Shown: positions 16,264 through 24,882 of the stretch, piece by piece
Layout of the letters: each line of letters starts with the position of its first letter
How positions within the stretch are numbered: position 1 is the first letter of the stretch
Origin: Sulfuricurvum sp.
GTDB lineage: Bacteria > Campylobacterota > Campylobacteria > Campylobacterales > Sulfurimonadaceae
Length of the DNA: 64,000 nucleotides
Reading direction: 5' to 3'
Assembly: GCF_028681615.1 (NCBI RefSeq)
Contig: NZ_JAQUHV010000008.1
Span: 1-64,000 of the forward strand
The notes under the pieces: generated by a model
The model's database searches: none
What the model was told of the DNA's origin: nothing
What the model saw: the letters and a program-made list of their open reading frames with translations, nothing else
Position numbers and translations under genes: made by a program

Positions 16264-17478
16264 TTATTCTTCAACTCCGGTGATGATTTGATCTCCGATT
16301 TTCAACGATGAACTCTTAACAATACTCATGATTCCGTTGGATTGTCCGATATCGACTTTGATTTTTACAGGAGTTTTGTTTTTTAATATCCAAACATAGT
16401 TTCCTTTGTCGTCTCCATTCGTAGCATGTTTTTTCTTATCATTTTTGTCAGTGGCGGGAGGGGTAAACCGCAATGCCGCATTAGGGACTACCGGAACATT
16501 TTTAAATAGGCCGGTAATAATAGACGCATTGGCAGTCATTCCGGGACGTAAAAGAAGATCATTATTTTGAACTTCCACGACCGCTTCATACGTGACGACA
16601 CCGTTGACGATTTCAGAGTTCATCCGCAATTGAGTAATTTTACCTTCGAACACCCGATTAGGATAGGCATCGACACTGAATTGCACTTCCTGATTCTCTT
16701 TGACACCGCCGATATCAGCTTCATCAACACTGACGATCGCTTTCATCTTCGTTAGGTCTTCGGCAAGTGTAAACAAGACCGGAGTCTGCATCGATGCGAC
16801 GACGGTTTGTCCTGGTTCTATTTTTCGGCTGAGAACGATCCCCTCGATCGGAGAAACCACGACCGCTTTTTTGAGATTATCTTGATCGGTTTTAAGCTGG
16901 GCGAACGATTGGGCAACCTGTGCTTTGGCGGCAGCAAGTCCGGCTTTCGCCTGTTCGAGGGCAGTTAAGGCAGATTGCATATCTTTACGGGAAGGATAAT
17001 TCCCCTGAGTGGATGCATACATTTTTTGCACCCGATCGTTTTCGATGACTGCATTATCCAAAGTAGCTTTGGCACTTTGTTCATTAGCCTGAAATTTCAT
17101 CCAGTTGGATTTAGAACTGGTTTCAACCGCCATAAGTTTGGTCGTATCCAGCCTTGCCATTGGTTGGTTGACATGTACACGGTCATTGTAGTCTACCAGT
17201 ACCTCGCTAATGGTTCCGGAAACCTCAATCCCGACATCTACGGTATTCGTCGGCTCTAAATTACCGGTAGCGGAGACTGATGTAGTAAGATCCTGAGTTT
17301 TGTAAGGGACAGTGATAAAAGCAACGTCATCTTTTTTGTTTCGCTTCATTTCGATTACGATTGCAGCACCGATCACCAGAAGCAAGAAGAGGGCAATAAA
17401 GATTTTTTTCCATTTCTTCGGAGCGGGGTTCTCTCCCAGTCCGAGTGTCTTTTCGATGGTATCAGAATTTTTGGTCAT
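16264..17478 (-). CDS. MacA-like periplasmic adaptor (membrane fusion protein)
   Basis: A 404-residue adaptor with one N-terminal membrane helix (about 26-45, IFIALFLLLVIGAAIVI), a barrel-sandwich (lipoyl-like) domain split around an alpha-hairpin coiled coil (about 110-205, with AKATLDNAVIENDRVQKM and ALEQAKAGLAAAKAQVAQ), then beta-barrel and membrane-proximal domains. It bridges the MacB-type transporter and the TolC-like channel. A polar insert with TDKNDKKKHATNGDDKGN near residue 355 is unusual. It overlaps the TolC-like stop by 4 bases and is 2 bases from the ATPase gene. Confidence 0.9.
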   Translation of the reverse strand: MTKNSDTIEKTLGLGENPAPKKWKKIFIALFLLLVIGAAIVIEMKRNKKDDVAFITVPYKTQDLTTSVSATGNLEPTNTVDVGIEVSGTISEVLVDYNDRVHVNQPMARLDTTKLMAVETSSKSNWMKFQANEQSAKATLDNAVIENDRVQKMYASTQGNYPSRKDMQSALTALEQAKAGLAAAKAQVAQSFAQLKTDQDNLKKAVVVSPIEGIVLSRKIEPGQTVVASMQTPVLFTLAEDLTKMKAIVSVDEADIGGVKENQEVQFSVDAYPNRVFEGKITQLRMNSEIVNGVVTYEAVVEVQNNDLLLRPGMTANASIITGLFKNVPVVPNAALRFTPPATDKNDKKKHATNGDDKGNYVWILKNKTPVKIKVDIGQSNGIMSIVKSSSLKIGDQIITGVEE

Positions 17479-18695
17479 AACTGTAGCTCCTGAGAATGGC
17501 GTGTCATGGTGTAGAGAGTTGCTAATTCGATTTGAATATTGATTTCATTGATACTGATCTCGAGTTCTTCAATGGCTTTGGTGTTTTGAATGGTTTGCAA
17601 ATCATAGCCGGCTTTGTACCCGGCATCGACAGCCGCTTTAGTCGCATTAATCAACTCTGCGTAAGAGGTGAGATTGTCTTTGGTGATGGCAATAACACGT
17701 TGATAGCTCGATATATGTTCGATCGATTGTTCGTATTGCCCGTCCATTTGTCGTTTGATATCGGCCGCTTCAGCCTGCTGTTTGAGATAAAGGCTTTGTG
17801 CTTCTTGGGTGGCGGCGGATGCATTATACGCCAGCGGCATTGACAGCTGTAATCCCATATCGTAAAAACCTCCGTTATAGTTGGCTGAGGGGAGATCATT
17901 CGAATTAAAGCGTTGTAATCCGGCATCGGCAGAGAGGGTCAGTTTTGGGAGATAAGAAGTTTTTATCTGACCGTATTGCTGAGCACTGCTTCTGCTTTGT
18001 GCCTGAGCATAGCGAAAGTTCCAACCTTCATCCAAAAAATCGTTTTTCTGCATGAGGGTGAAGGTTGGCAAATGGATACTTTCAATAGGGCGGTCACTTA
18101 GTTTTAGTATTTCGAGACGCAATTGAGAAAGGGTAAATCGGATAGCTGTATTGTTTTTGAGCTCACTGCTTTGGTTCATCAAGGCATTATTGAGCAAAGT
18201 GATATCGATATCTCCCGCTTCATATTGCTTTCGTTTGAGATAAATTTCAATTTTGCCGTTTTTGAGTTTAAGTTCGCTTTGTTCGAGCAACAGGGTGTTT
18301 TTTCGGAAATTCAGCACATTGGTAATCAGCTGCTGATTGACTCCTGCAATATCTTTATGCATACTGATCGTATCGGCATCTTTTTTACTTTCCGCATAAT
18401 CAATCGAATAGGTAATACCTCCCGAACGGAAGATATCCTGTGCAATTCCTGCCGATACGTTTTGCCGGGTATCATGCATCGACGTTGAGGCTGATTTTTC
18501 ATAGGTATTTGAAGCTTTCAGATTGATGGGAGCGAGCCAGTCGTACCGGAGCTTTTCGTATCCTGAATCAATTTGCTGCTGTTGCTGTTCATACATACGC
18601 TGCTTCTCCGGTGAGAGAAGTGACATATCATCTGCATTTGCAGATATAACCAGTAACACGGTGGTGATAATAGGAAGTGTAAATCGATTTTTCAT
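17475..18695 (-). CDS. TolC-family outer-membrane efflux protein
   Basis: A 406-residue outer-membrane channel subunit with two long helical-hairpin halves, as in TolC. The signal peptide is MKNRFTLPIITTVLLVISANA. I start at 18695, just upstream of that signal and after AGGATC; an ATG ten codons earlier (18725) lacks a ribosome binding site. The halves carry the usual Gln/Asn-rich heptads (for example QAQSRSSAQQYGQIKTSYLPKLTLSADAG written here only in part: SSAQQYGQIKTSYLPKL). It leads the operon tolC-like, macA-like, ATPase, permease and is divergent from the TonB-dependent receptor. Confidence 0.85.
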   Translation of the reverse strand: MKNRFTLPIITTVLLVISANADDMSLLSPEKQRMYEQQQQQIDSGYEKLRYDWLAPINLKASNTYEKSASTSMHDTRQNVSAGIAQDIFRSGGITYSIDYAESKKDADTISMHKDIAGVNQQLITNVLNFRKNTLLLEQSELKLKNGKIEIYLKRKQYEAGDIDITLLNNALMNQSSELKNNTAIRFTLSQLRLEILKLSDRPIESIHLPTFTLMQKNDFLDEGWNFRYAQAQSRSSAQQYGQIKTSYLPKLTLSADAGLQRFNSNDLPSANYNGGFYDMGLQLSMPLAYNASAATQEAQSLYLKQQAEAADIKRQMDGQYEQSIEHISSYQRVIAITKDNLTSYAELINATKAAVDAGYKAGYDLQTIQNTKAIEELEISINEINIQIELATLYTMTRHSQELQL

Positions 18696-18756
18696 GATCC
18701 TATTGTAGTCCAATTTGAGTAACATCTAGGTAACATTTATGTTAATGGAATTTAAA

Positions 18757-18805
18757 TCGTATCTAAAAATTAATGGGGTATTAACCGATACGACTCTTCT
18801 ATAAT
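18757..18805 (+). promoter_or_regulatory. Promoter and nested inverted repeat of the TonB receptor gene
   Basis: A -10 box TATAAT lies at 18800-18805, 54 bases before the GTG start. Just upstream, TCGTATC (18757-18763) and GATACGA (18787-18793) form an inverted repeat enclosing a second one, TTAAT-GGGGT-ATTAA (18770-18784). Together they cover the -35 region, the expected place for an operator. The gap is shared with the divergent efflux operon, so one regulator could control both. No Fur-box consensus is evident. Confidence 0.5.
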
Positions 18806-18858
18806 TTATTGGATAAAATACAAACATTTTATATCTCTTATAACTTTCAGGAAAGACT

Positions 18859-20925
18859 GTGAAACATCGTTTACTATTTCCCATCTTACTCACATCCGGT
18901 ATGAGCTTTTCAAGTGTATGTGCCCAAGAGATTCTGCAACTGGATAAAATCGAAGTTCAAGACACGGTTCAAACTCTCGAAGAACGCAAAGAAAACTCGA
19001 TCGCCAAACGGATTATCCGCGGTGAAGAACTGACCCAATACGGTGATCAAAATGCCCTTGAAATTCTCAAAAGGACGCCCGGTGTGACGATTCCGGAAGG
19101 AAAAACGAAAAAAGGGGCTCCGGGTAAAGGGTATACGGTTGTCCTCATAGACGGAGAGGAAGCCTCAACCGGTTCAAAACGGAGCCCAAATCCTTTGGAA
19201 CAAATATCTCCGGATATGATTGAACGTATCGAAATAATGACCAACGGTTCGGCAGAATATACGGCTGAAGCGATGGGTGGGATCGTCAATATCGTCCTTA
19301 AAAAACCAAAATCGAAAGGTGCGACGAAAGCTAAACTGACCGTAGGATCCTATAAAGATCGGCCTTTAGCGACACTGTATGCCCAAAGAGAAGGAAAGAT
19401 AGATACCTTTTCATATATTGTCAATGCGACTGTAACGGACAATAAAAAAACGGATACGGAAAATATCGATACCTATACGGCATCGGCACAGCATGAAGTC
19501 CGTGATGATAAGTCGCATGACAAGATGCTCAATGTGACGACAAAACTGATTTATACCCCATCGTCAAAAGAAAAATATACCTACGACGGTACGTTGTCTC
19601 TTAGAAATACTCAAACCGATACGGATGATAGTACGTCTGCGTCAACAAACACGGTTCGCAAAAATACCGATAAAGCCAATGATGTGATGATCTGGTCCAA
19701 GCTAGGGGGTGAATACCATCTATCAGGCAGTGAATTACTGGAATGGAAACTCAAATTTCATCAAAATAACGAAAAAGGGGAGAACTCTTCCGAGGAGATA
19801 ACGCCGACACCGAGCTTAGCGACTCAAAATGACACTACGTTATTGCGTTTTTACGGGGCTAGTACCGATTATTCGGTTGCCAAGGACGATCATTTTATAA
19901 AAACGGGTATTGAGTTAAAACACGTATACCAAGACAATGAAGTGAGGCTCAATACGGGAACCGTATCCGTAAGTGAATTAACATTGAGTGAAAACCGGGG
20001 GGCTGTCTATATCCAGGATGAGATCAGCAGCGGCGACAACCTGGTTATAACTCCGGGCATTCGATATGAGAATGTATCGCGTGATTTTGGAACGACATCG
20101 AAGATCGATTATGTGGCTCCGTCCTTTCATCTGCTGTATAAACTGACATCGAATGATAATATCCGCGCAAGCATCGCTAAAACGGTTAGATTGCCGAGAT
20201 TAAACGATTTAGCCGCGACCTTGGTAAGCTCACTCTATCAAAATGATATTCATCACCCCGATCACATCGGAAATCCGGATCTGAAAGAAGAGCAGGCTCT
20301 CAGCTATGAGCTTAGGGGAGAACATTTTTTCGGGGAGAACGGGATTGTCAGTATCGGCGGTTTTTATAGAAATATCACCGATAAGATTGAAACGACGACG
20401 ACATTTGACAGCGGAAGCGGCAGATATCTTGCCCGGCCGTACAATGCCGGCAATGGGCAGCTCTGGGGCAGCGAATTTGAACTGAAGAAGTCCCTTGATG
20501 CACTGGCAGAGGGTTTGGGGATTTTTGCCAACGCAACGTATCAAGACTCCAGCATTACGGCCAACGGAGTAACGCGTCCGATCAAACAGACCTCAAATTT
20601 TCTTTATAACGTCGGTGTCGATCATACACTCAAAGCGTATAGATTAACGTACGGTGCCGCCTATCGCTATGTCGGCGGATATGACGATCCTATTGATGAA
20701 AATGGTTTTTCCGAGTCGCAAAAAGGGTATGGCGTATTTGATCTGTATGCGACCAAACGTCTTAATTCGACGTTTAAATTGGGGTTAAATCTGAAGAACA
20801 TTACGTCAAATACGATTGCATCCACCTCAAAATATTACGATACGTCAGGAACGTTAATCGAAACTCAAATCGATAAAGAACATTCATCGCCGCAAATTTT
20901 GCTCTCGCTTGAAGGGCGTTGGTAA
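18859..20925 (+). CDS. TonB-dependent outer-membrane receptor
   Basis: A 688-residue receptor. It has a signal peptide (MKHRLLFPILLTSGMSFSSVCA), a TonB-box-like segment near LDKIEVQDT, a plug domain (about 40-150, with ALEILKRTPGVTI, IERIEIMTNGSAEYTAEAMGGIVNIVLKK) and a C-terminal beta-barrel ending in LLSLEGRW with the terminal aromatic. Such receptors import iron-siderophores, haem, B12 or other large ligands with energy from TonB-ExbBD. The ligand cannot be told here; the divergent MacAB-TolC-type exporter could hint at a secreted chelator, which is inference. The start is GTG with AGGAAAG upstream. Confidence 0.93.
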   Translation: MKHRLLFPILLTSGMSFSSVCAQEILQLDKIEVQDTVQTLEERKENSIAKRIIRGEELTQYGDQNALEILKRTPGVTIPEGKTKKGAPGKGYTVVLIDGEEASTGSKRSPNPLEQISPDMIERIEIMTNGSAEYTAEAMGGIVNIVLKKPKSKGATKAKLTVGSYKDRPLATLYAQREGKIDTFSYIVNATVTDNKKTDTENIDTYTASAQHEVRDDKSHDKMLNVTTKLIYTPSSKEKYTYDGTLSLRNTQTDTDDSTSASTNTVRKNTDKANDVMIWSKLGGEYHLSGSELLEWKLKFHQNNEKGENSSEEITPTPSLATQNDTTLLRFYGASTDYSVAKDDHFIKTGIELKHVYQDNEVRLNTGTVSVSELTLSENRGAVYIQDEISSGDNLVITPGIRYENVSRDFGTTSKIDYVAPSFHLLYKLTSNDNIRASIAKTVRLPRLNDLAATLVSSLYQNDIHHPDHIGNPDLKEEQALSYELRGEHFFGENGIVSIGGFYRNITDKIETTTTFDSGSGRYLARPYNAGNGQLWGSEFELKKSLDALAEGLGIFANATYQDSSITANGVTRPIKQTSNFLYNVGVDHTLKAYRLTYGAAYRYVGGYDDPIDENGFSESQKGYGVFDLYATKRLNSTFKLGLNLKNITSNTIASTSKYYDTSGTLIETQIDKEHSSPQILLSLEGRW

Positions 20926-21041
20926 TTGACGATAAAATAAACCAATATCCAACCTTAAAACGTCATTTTAGGGGGGATTCATTAACCGATTCTAGGCTAA
21001 TATGGTTACTATTCTTACACTACAATCACGAGGAGATACCT

Positions 21042-21239
21042 ATGGTAGACAACGAGCCGACATTAAGTTCAATTGAGGACTACGACAACCTAAAAGGGCC
21101 AAAAAAAACGATAGTTTGGACGGTTATTATCAGCGGATTATTGATCGGGTTGATTTTCTGGGGAGCCAAGAGTTATTTCGGCAATGTGAATGATTCAATC
21201 CCGGTACAGGATTCAATCGGTAAAGTACCCGTAAAATGA
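21042..21239 (+). CDS. Small single-span membrane protein, unknown
   Basis: A 65-residue protein with a strong ribosome binding site (GAGGAGA, 6 bases before the ATG). It has a polar N-terminus (about 1-22), one membrane helix (about 23-43, TIVWTVIISGLLIGLIFWGA) and a short polar tail, suggesting N-in topology. The frame is open further upstream into the receptor gene, but no start there has a good ribosome binding site. I do not recognise a family. It follows the TonB receptor by 116 bases on the same strand. Small membrane proteins in this position could modulate a transporter, but nothing shown here proves that. Confidence 0.6.
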   Translation: MVDNEPTLSSIEDYDNLKGPKKTIVWTVIISGLLIGLIFWGAKSYFGNVNDSIPVQDSIGKVPVK

Positions 21240-21265
21240 TGGTAAAATTCTCCTTTTAATTTTTT

Positions 21266-21340
21266 GAACGCTAACGGAGTAAAACCCCGTTAGTCTACGC
21301 TGGCCGCTATGGCACTAAAGCTTGCCTCAAATGAGGCAGA
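21266..21340. repeat. Dispersed structured intergenic repeat, copy A
   Basis: This copy has a CTAACGG/CCGTTAG hairpin (21271-21293) around the core GGAGTAAAACCCC, then a 29-base conserved middle starting TCTACGCTGGCCGCTATGG, and a GCCTC-NNNN-GAGGC hairpin (21324-21337). Copy B at 34465-34538 is the same element in the other orientation. It lies between the small membrane protein and the M48 protease and ends 15 bases before the latter's ATG. Confidence 0.75.
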
Positions 21341-21354
21341 ATCTAAGGGATCGA

Positions 21355-22599
21355 ATGGTTTCATCAATTATCGGAATTTATACTTTTTATATTCTTGTTC
21401 GACTTTATGTCAGCGTAATGCAGATCGGGTATATCAATCAGATCAAGCGCAGAGGTGCAGTGCTCATGGGTGAGCGCGAATATCTGGATGCTGCAAATTA
21501 TGCTGTCGCAAAAGAAAAACTCGGAATGGTTGAAACGTTTGTCGAATTCGGTCTGTTTTTAATCTGGATCGGCGGTTTGATGCGCTGGCTGGATGAAGCA
21601 TTTGCGGTACAAAGCCAGAGCGTTCACGCCATTATCGTTGTCATGGGAATGATTGTGATCAATTCTTTGGTTCAACTCCCTTTCGGCTGGATTGCAAAAT
21701 TCAAAATCGATGCCCAATACGGCTTTAACCGCTCAACGGTTGCGCAGTTTGTCAAAGATACGTTGATCAGTTCTCTTTTGACGATTATTATCGGAAGCCT
21801 TATCGTATGGATTGTTTCGATGATTATCACTTCGAGTACACTGTGGTGGCTTTGGACGTTCGTATTTATTTTTGCGGTCGTGATCGCTATCAATATGTTC
21901 TTTCCGACGATCCGTGCACTCTTTTTTGACAAAGTAACCCCATTGGAAAATCCTGAGTTACGGGAGCAGATTGAGGCACTGATGGCTAAAACGGGCTTTG
22001 TCAGCAGCGGAGTTTTCATCAGTGACGCGAGTAAACGGGATGCTCGGTTGAACGCGTATTTCGGAGGACTCGGTAAATCAAAACGGGTCGTATTGTTCGA
22101 TACGCTGATCCAAAAACTCACTCCTTCGGAACTGATTGCTGTTTTAGGTCATGAACTGGGGCATTTCGCCCATGGCGATTTATACAAAAATATCGCGATG
22201 GTAGGGGCCATGCTGTTTGCAATGTTTGCGCTTTTCGGGAACCTCCCTGAAACGCTTTATATGGAGCTTGGTGTTGCCCAAAGCCCTCAGATTATTATGG
22301 TGCTCTTTATCCTTCTCCTCCCGGTCGTCAGTTTTGTCATGATGCCGCTCATGGGATTGGTAAGCCGACATAATGAGTACGAAGCAGATCGAAGCGGTGC
22401 AGAACTCGGCGGTGCGGAACATCTCGTCAATGCGCTGAAAAAACTGGTGAGTGAAAACAAAAGCTTCCCGCTGTCGCATCCTCTATACCGCTTTTTTCAT
22501 ACGACCCATCCTCCTGTCGTTGAACGTCTTCGTGCTTTGGGTGCAGATATATATGTTCACACTGACTCAGGATACGCCGATCCATGTCCAAAAGACTAA
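21355..22599 (+). CDS. M48-family (Ste24-type) membrane metalloprotease
   Basis: A 414-residue integral membrane zinc protease with about five to seven membrane segments. The zinc motif HELGH is at residues 266-270 and the third ligand is in EADRSG (Glu343). Overall layout matches Ste24/CAAX prenyl protease 1 rather than HtpX. Bacteria lack prenylated CAAX substrates, so a quality-control role in the membrane is the likely job. I chose the ATG at 21355 because AAGGGATC precedes it; an upstream in-frame start at 21322 lies inside the structured repeat. The 3' end overlaps prmC by 16 bases. Confidence 0.9.
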   Translation: MVSSIIGIYTFYILVRLYVSVMQIGYINQIKRRGAVLMGEREYLDAANYAVAKEKLGMVETFVEFGLFLIWIGGLMRWLDEAFAVQSQSVHAIIVVMGMIVINSLVQLPFGWIAKFKIDAQYGFNRSTVAQFVKDTLISSLLTIIIGSLIVWIVSMIITSSTLWWLWTFVFIFAVVIAINMFFPTIRALFFDKVTPLENPELREQIEALMAKTGFVSSGVFISDASKRDARLNAYFGGLGKSKRVVLFDTLIQKLTPSELIAVLGHELGHFAHGDLYKNIAMVGAMLFAMFALFGNLPETLYMELGVAQSPQIIMVLFILLLPVVSFVMMPLMGLVSRHNEYEADRSGAELGGAEHLVNALKKLVSENKSFPLSHPLYRFFHTTHPPVVERLRALGADIYVHTDSGYADPCPKD

Positions 22600-23417
22600 A
22601 AGAGCTCCATGCCGATGTGACGGCACGACTGGAAGGGGTTGTAGAATCTCCCCGTCGTGAAGCGGAACTTTTGTTGATGGCTTATCTTAAAAAAGATCAA
22701 CTCTATTTTATCACCCGTCAAGATGATGAGATCGATGATCAAGCGCCTTTGCTTTTAGAGTGGATCGAAAAACGCAGCCGCAATGTCCCTCTCGAATACC
22801 TTACGAATCGGGTCAGTTTTTACAGCCGTGAATTTTATATCGATGAGGGTGCACTTATTCCCCGACCTGAAACAGAGCATCTTATCGATGAAGTACTGGC
22901 ACGTGTTTCAGCTGATGAAGCGATAACCGTTGTCGAAGTAGGGGTAGGGAGCGGTATTATTTCGATCCTTTTGGCCTTACATCTCCCGAATGCCCGTTTT
23001 ATCGCCGTTGATATTTCGCCTCGTGCATTGGCGGTCGCACGACGCAATATAGAGGCATTTGGATTGAGTGATCGGATTGAACTGCGTGAGGGCGATCTTT
23101 TAGACGCTATCACCGAACAAATCGATTTGCTTGTCTCCAATCCCCCCTATATCGCTCAGGATGCCCCATTGGAAAGCAACCTTTCTTATGAGCCTCAAAA
23201 TGCCCTTTTCGGAGGGGAAATAGGGGATGAGATTATCCGCCGTTTGCTTGATGAGGTTTATAATCGCCGTATTCCTCTCTTTGTTTGTGAGATGGGATAC
23301 GATCAACGGTTAAAAGTCCAAGAATATCTTAGACGTTTTGCGGTAAAATCGTTAGATTTTTATACCGATTTAGCCTCGTTTGACCGAGGATTTGTATTAA
23401 AGGCACATCATGAATAA
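22584..23417 (+). CDS. prmC: Release-factor glutamine N5-methyltransferase PrmC
   Basis: A 277-residue SAM-dependent methyltransferase that modifies the GGQ glutamine of release factors RF1 and RF2 for efficient termination. The N-terminal helical domain (about 1-80) is followed by a Rossmann methyltransferase domain. SAM-binding VVEVGVGSGIISILLAL and the catalytic NPPY motif (LLVSNPPYIAQDAP) are intact. It overlaps the protease gene upstream and the DUF4149 gene downstream (8 bases), so four genes from 21355 to 24641 form one tight operon. Confidence 0.93.
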   Translation: MSKRLKELHADVTARLEGVVESPRREAELLLMAYLKKDQLYFITRQDDEIDDQAPLLLEWIEKRSRNVPLEYLTNRVSFYSREFYIDEGALIPRPETEHLIDEVLARVSADEAITVVEVGVGSGIISILLALHLPNARFIAVDISPRALAVARRNIEAFGLSDRIELREGDLLDAITEQIDLLVSNPPYIAQDAPLESNLSYEPQNALFGGEIGDEIIRRLLDEVYNRRIPLFVCEMGYDQRLKVQEYLRRFAVKSLDFYTDLASFDRGFVLKAHHE

Positions 23418-23892
23418 AAAAGCGTTAGTGGATGTAATCTATCTTTTATTGATCGCAATGACGGCAGGAGCCGTTCTAATCTTGGGCGCATTCGTTGCCG
23501 CAGTCGTCTTTCACTCTGAGATGTATTTGACACTGCCGCTTCTTTCTCGATACGAAGAGGGAAAAATTATGGGGGAAATCTTTCGCCGTTTCACCTACTG
23601 GGCTTATTTTATGACGGCTGTGATTGCAATCTATGAAGTCTCCCGATACAAAGTGATGCAAATCGACAAAATATCGATATTAAGTGCTTTGGGTTCTATC
23701 GGAACCCTCCTGTTATTCAGTGCCGTCTATACTCCTAAAATTTTGGAATACCAAACGCAAGGTGAAGCGGTGATGATGCAAAACTCTTTTGAATCATTGC
23801 ACAAAGCGAGTGAGATCGATTTTAAAATTCTCCTTGTGATGCTATTGATCCTGTTTATCCGCAGAGCCTATATTTTGGCGGTGAAAAAATGA
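23410..23892 (+). CDS. DUF4149-type four-helix membrane protein
   Basis: A 160-residue inner-membrane protein with four hydrophobic helices (about 8-33, 60-78, 90-110 and 135-155). The pattern fits the DUF4149/TMEM205-like family: the loop after helix 1 with VVFHSEMYLTLPLLSRYEEGKIMGEIF, and SFESLHKASEIDFK before the last helix. The family's role is unknown. It overlaps both prmC and mlaF by a few bases. In many genomes the gene before mlaF is mlaE; here this unrelated membrane protein takes the position. It has no MlaE-type fold that I can see. Confidence 0.75.
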   Translation: MNKKALVDVIYLLLIAMTAGAVLILGAFVAAVVFHSEMYLTLPLLSRYEEGKIMGEIFRRFTYWAYFMTAVIAIYEVSRYKVMQIDKISILSALGSIGTLLLFSAVYTPKILEYQTQGEAVMMQNSFESLHKASEIDFKILLVMLLILFIRRAYILAVKK

Positions 23893-24641
23893 TCCGCTTT
23901 GAAAATGTAACCAAAAGCTTCGGAAAGCGGGAGATCCTAAAAGGGGTCACTCTGGAGATCGAGAAGGGCAAGACCACTGTCATCTTCGGTGTCTCCGGCG
24001 GAGGGAAGTCTACGATTATCAAACATATCGTGGGGCTGTTAAAACCTGATAGCGGTACGATCACGGTTGACGGTATCCGTGTCGACAATGCCGATGAGAC
24101 GACATTACGAGCAATCCGGACGAAAGTAGGGTTTTTATTTCAAAGCGGTGCGCTCTTCGACAGTATGAACATTCGAGAAAATGTCGCATTCCCGATGCTT
24201 GAACATCAAAAATTAACCCCAAAAGAGTTAGAACGAAAGATTGACGAAAAGCTTACGATGGTCGGACTTGATCCTAAAATCGTCAAATCGCTCTATCCTG
24301 AAGAACTCAGCGGCGGGATGCGTAAACGGGTAGGGCTAGCCCGCACCCTCGCGCTGGAGCCGGAAGTCATTTTATACGATGAACCGACGTCAGGGCTCGA
24401 TCCGGTGACGAGTGACTTTATCACGCAGATGATCAACGGTCTGCGTGATGATATCGGTATGACCTCTATCCTCATCAGTCATGATATCGCTGAGAGTTTC
24501 AAAGCAGGGGATAATTACGCAATGCTCTTTGATGGCGTCATTGTTGAATCAGGAGATAAAGAGTCGTTTCAAAATTCATCCAATGAAGTAGTTCAGCAGT
24601 TTATCCACGCACGTGCCAAAGGGCCGATAGAGTTTCATTAA
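23889..24641 (+). CDS. mlaF: MlaF-like phospholipid transport ATPase
   Basis: A 250-residue ABC ATPase of the Mla/Mce type, which moves phospholipids between outer and inner membranes. Walker A is GVSGGGKST, with VGFLFQSGALFDSMNIRENVAFP after the Q-loop (the typical MlaF form), signature LSGGMRKRVGLARTL, Walker B VILYDEPTSGLDP and switch ISHDIAESF. It overlaps the DUF4149 stop by 4 bases. Neither mlaE nor mlaD is adjacent; an AT-rich accessory patch follows instead, so partners must be elsewhere or have been displaced. Confidence 0.87.
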   Translation: MIRFENVTKSFGKREILKGVTLEIEKGKTTVIFGVSGGGKSTIIKHIVGLLKPDSGTITVDGIRVDNADETTLRAIRTKVGFLFQSGALFDSMNIRENVAFPMLEHQKLTPKELERKIDEKLTMVGLDPKIVKSLYPEELSGGMRKRVGLARTLALEPEVILYDEPTSGLDPVTSDFITQMINGLRDDIGMTSILISHDIAESFKAGDNYAMLFDGVIVESGDKESFQNSSNEVVQQFIHARAKGPIEFH

Positions 24642-24651
24642 CATCCTCGTC

Positions 24652-24708
24652 ATTCCCGACCTGATCGGGAATCTACCTATCCCGTCATTCCGTGCCACGA
24701 CACGGAAT
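24652..24708. repeat. Pair of REP-like palindromes
   Basis: Two short palindromes stand in tandem: ATTCCCGA-CCTGA-TCGGGAAT (24652-24672) and ATTCCGTG-CCACGA-CACGGAAT (24687-24708), each preceded by GTC. The second recurs almost exactly at 34840-34872. They sit immediately after mlaF and can act as a terminator or as a REP-type target. The rest of the 24642-24882 gap is AT-rich with no further gene. Confidence 0.75.
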
Positions 24709-24882
24709 CCATCCTCCTTTTATCCCCCCTAAAGCAATAAATCACTATTATCTTTTAACATATAAACAGATTTGGTGTTTATTTATATAGTTAAATTCAA
24801 GTTCTGAAATATATAATGTCCATTAAATATAATAGTTAGGTATCCAGTGTGGTGTAATCTGAAAAAGAAGGAAGAGTAAATA

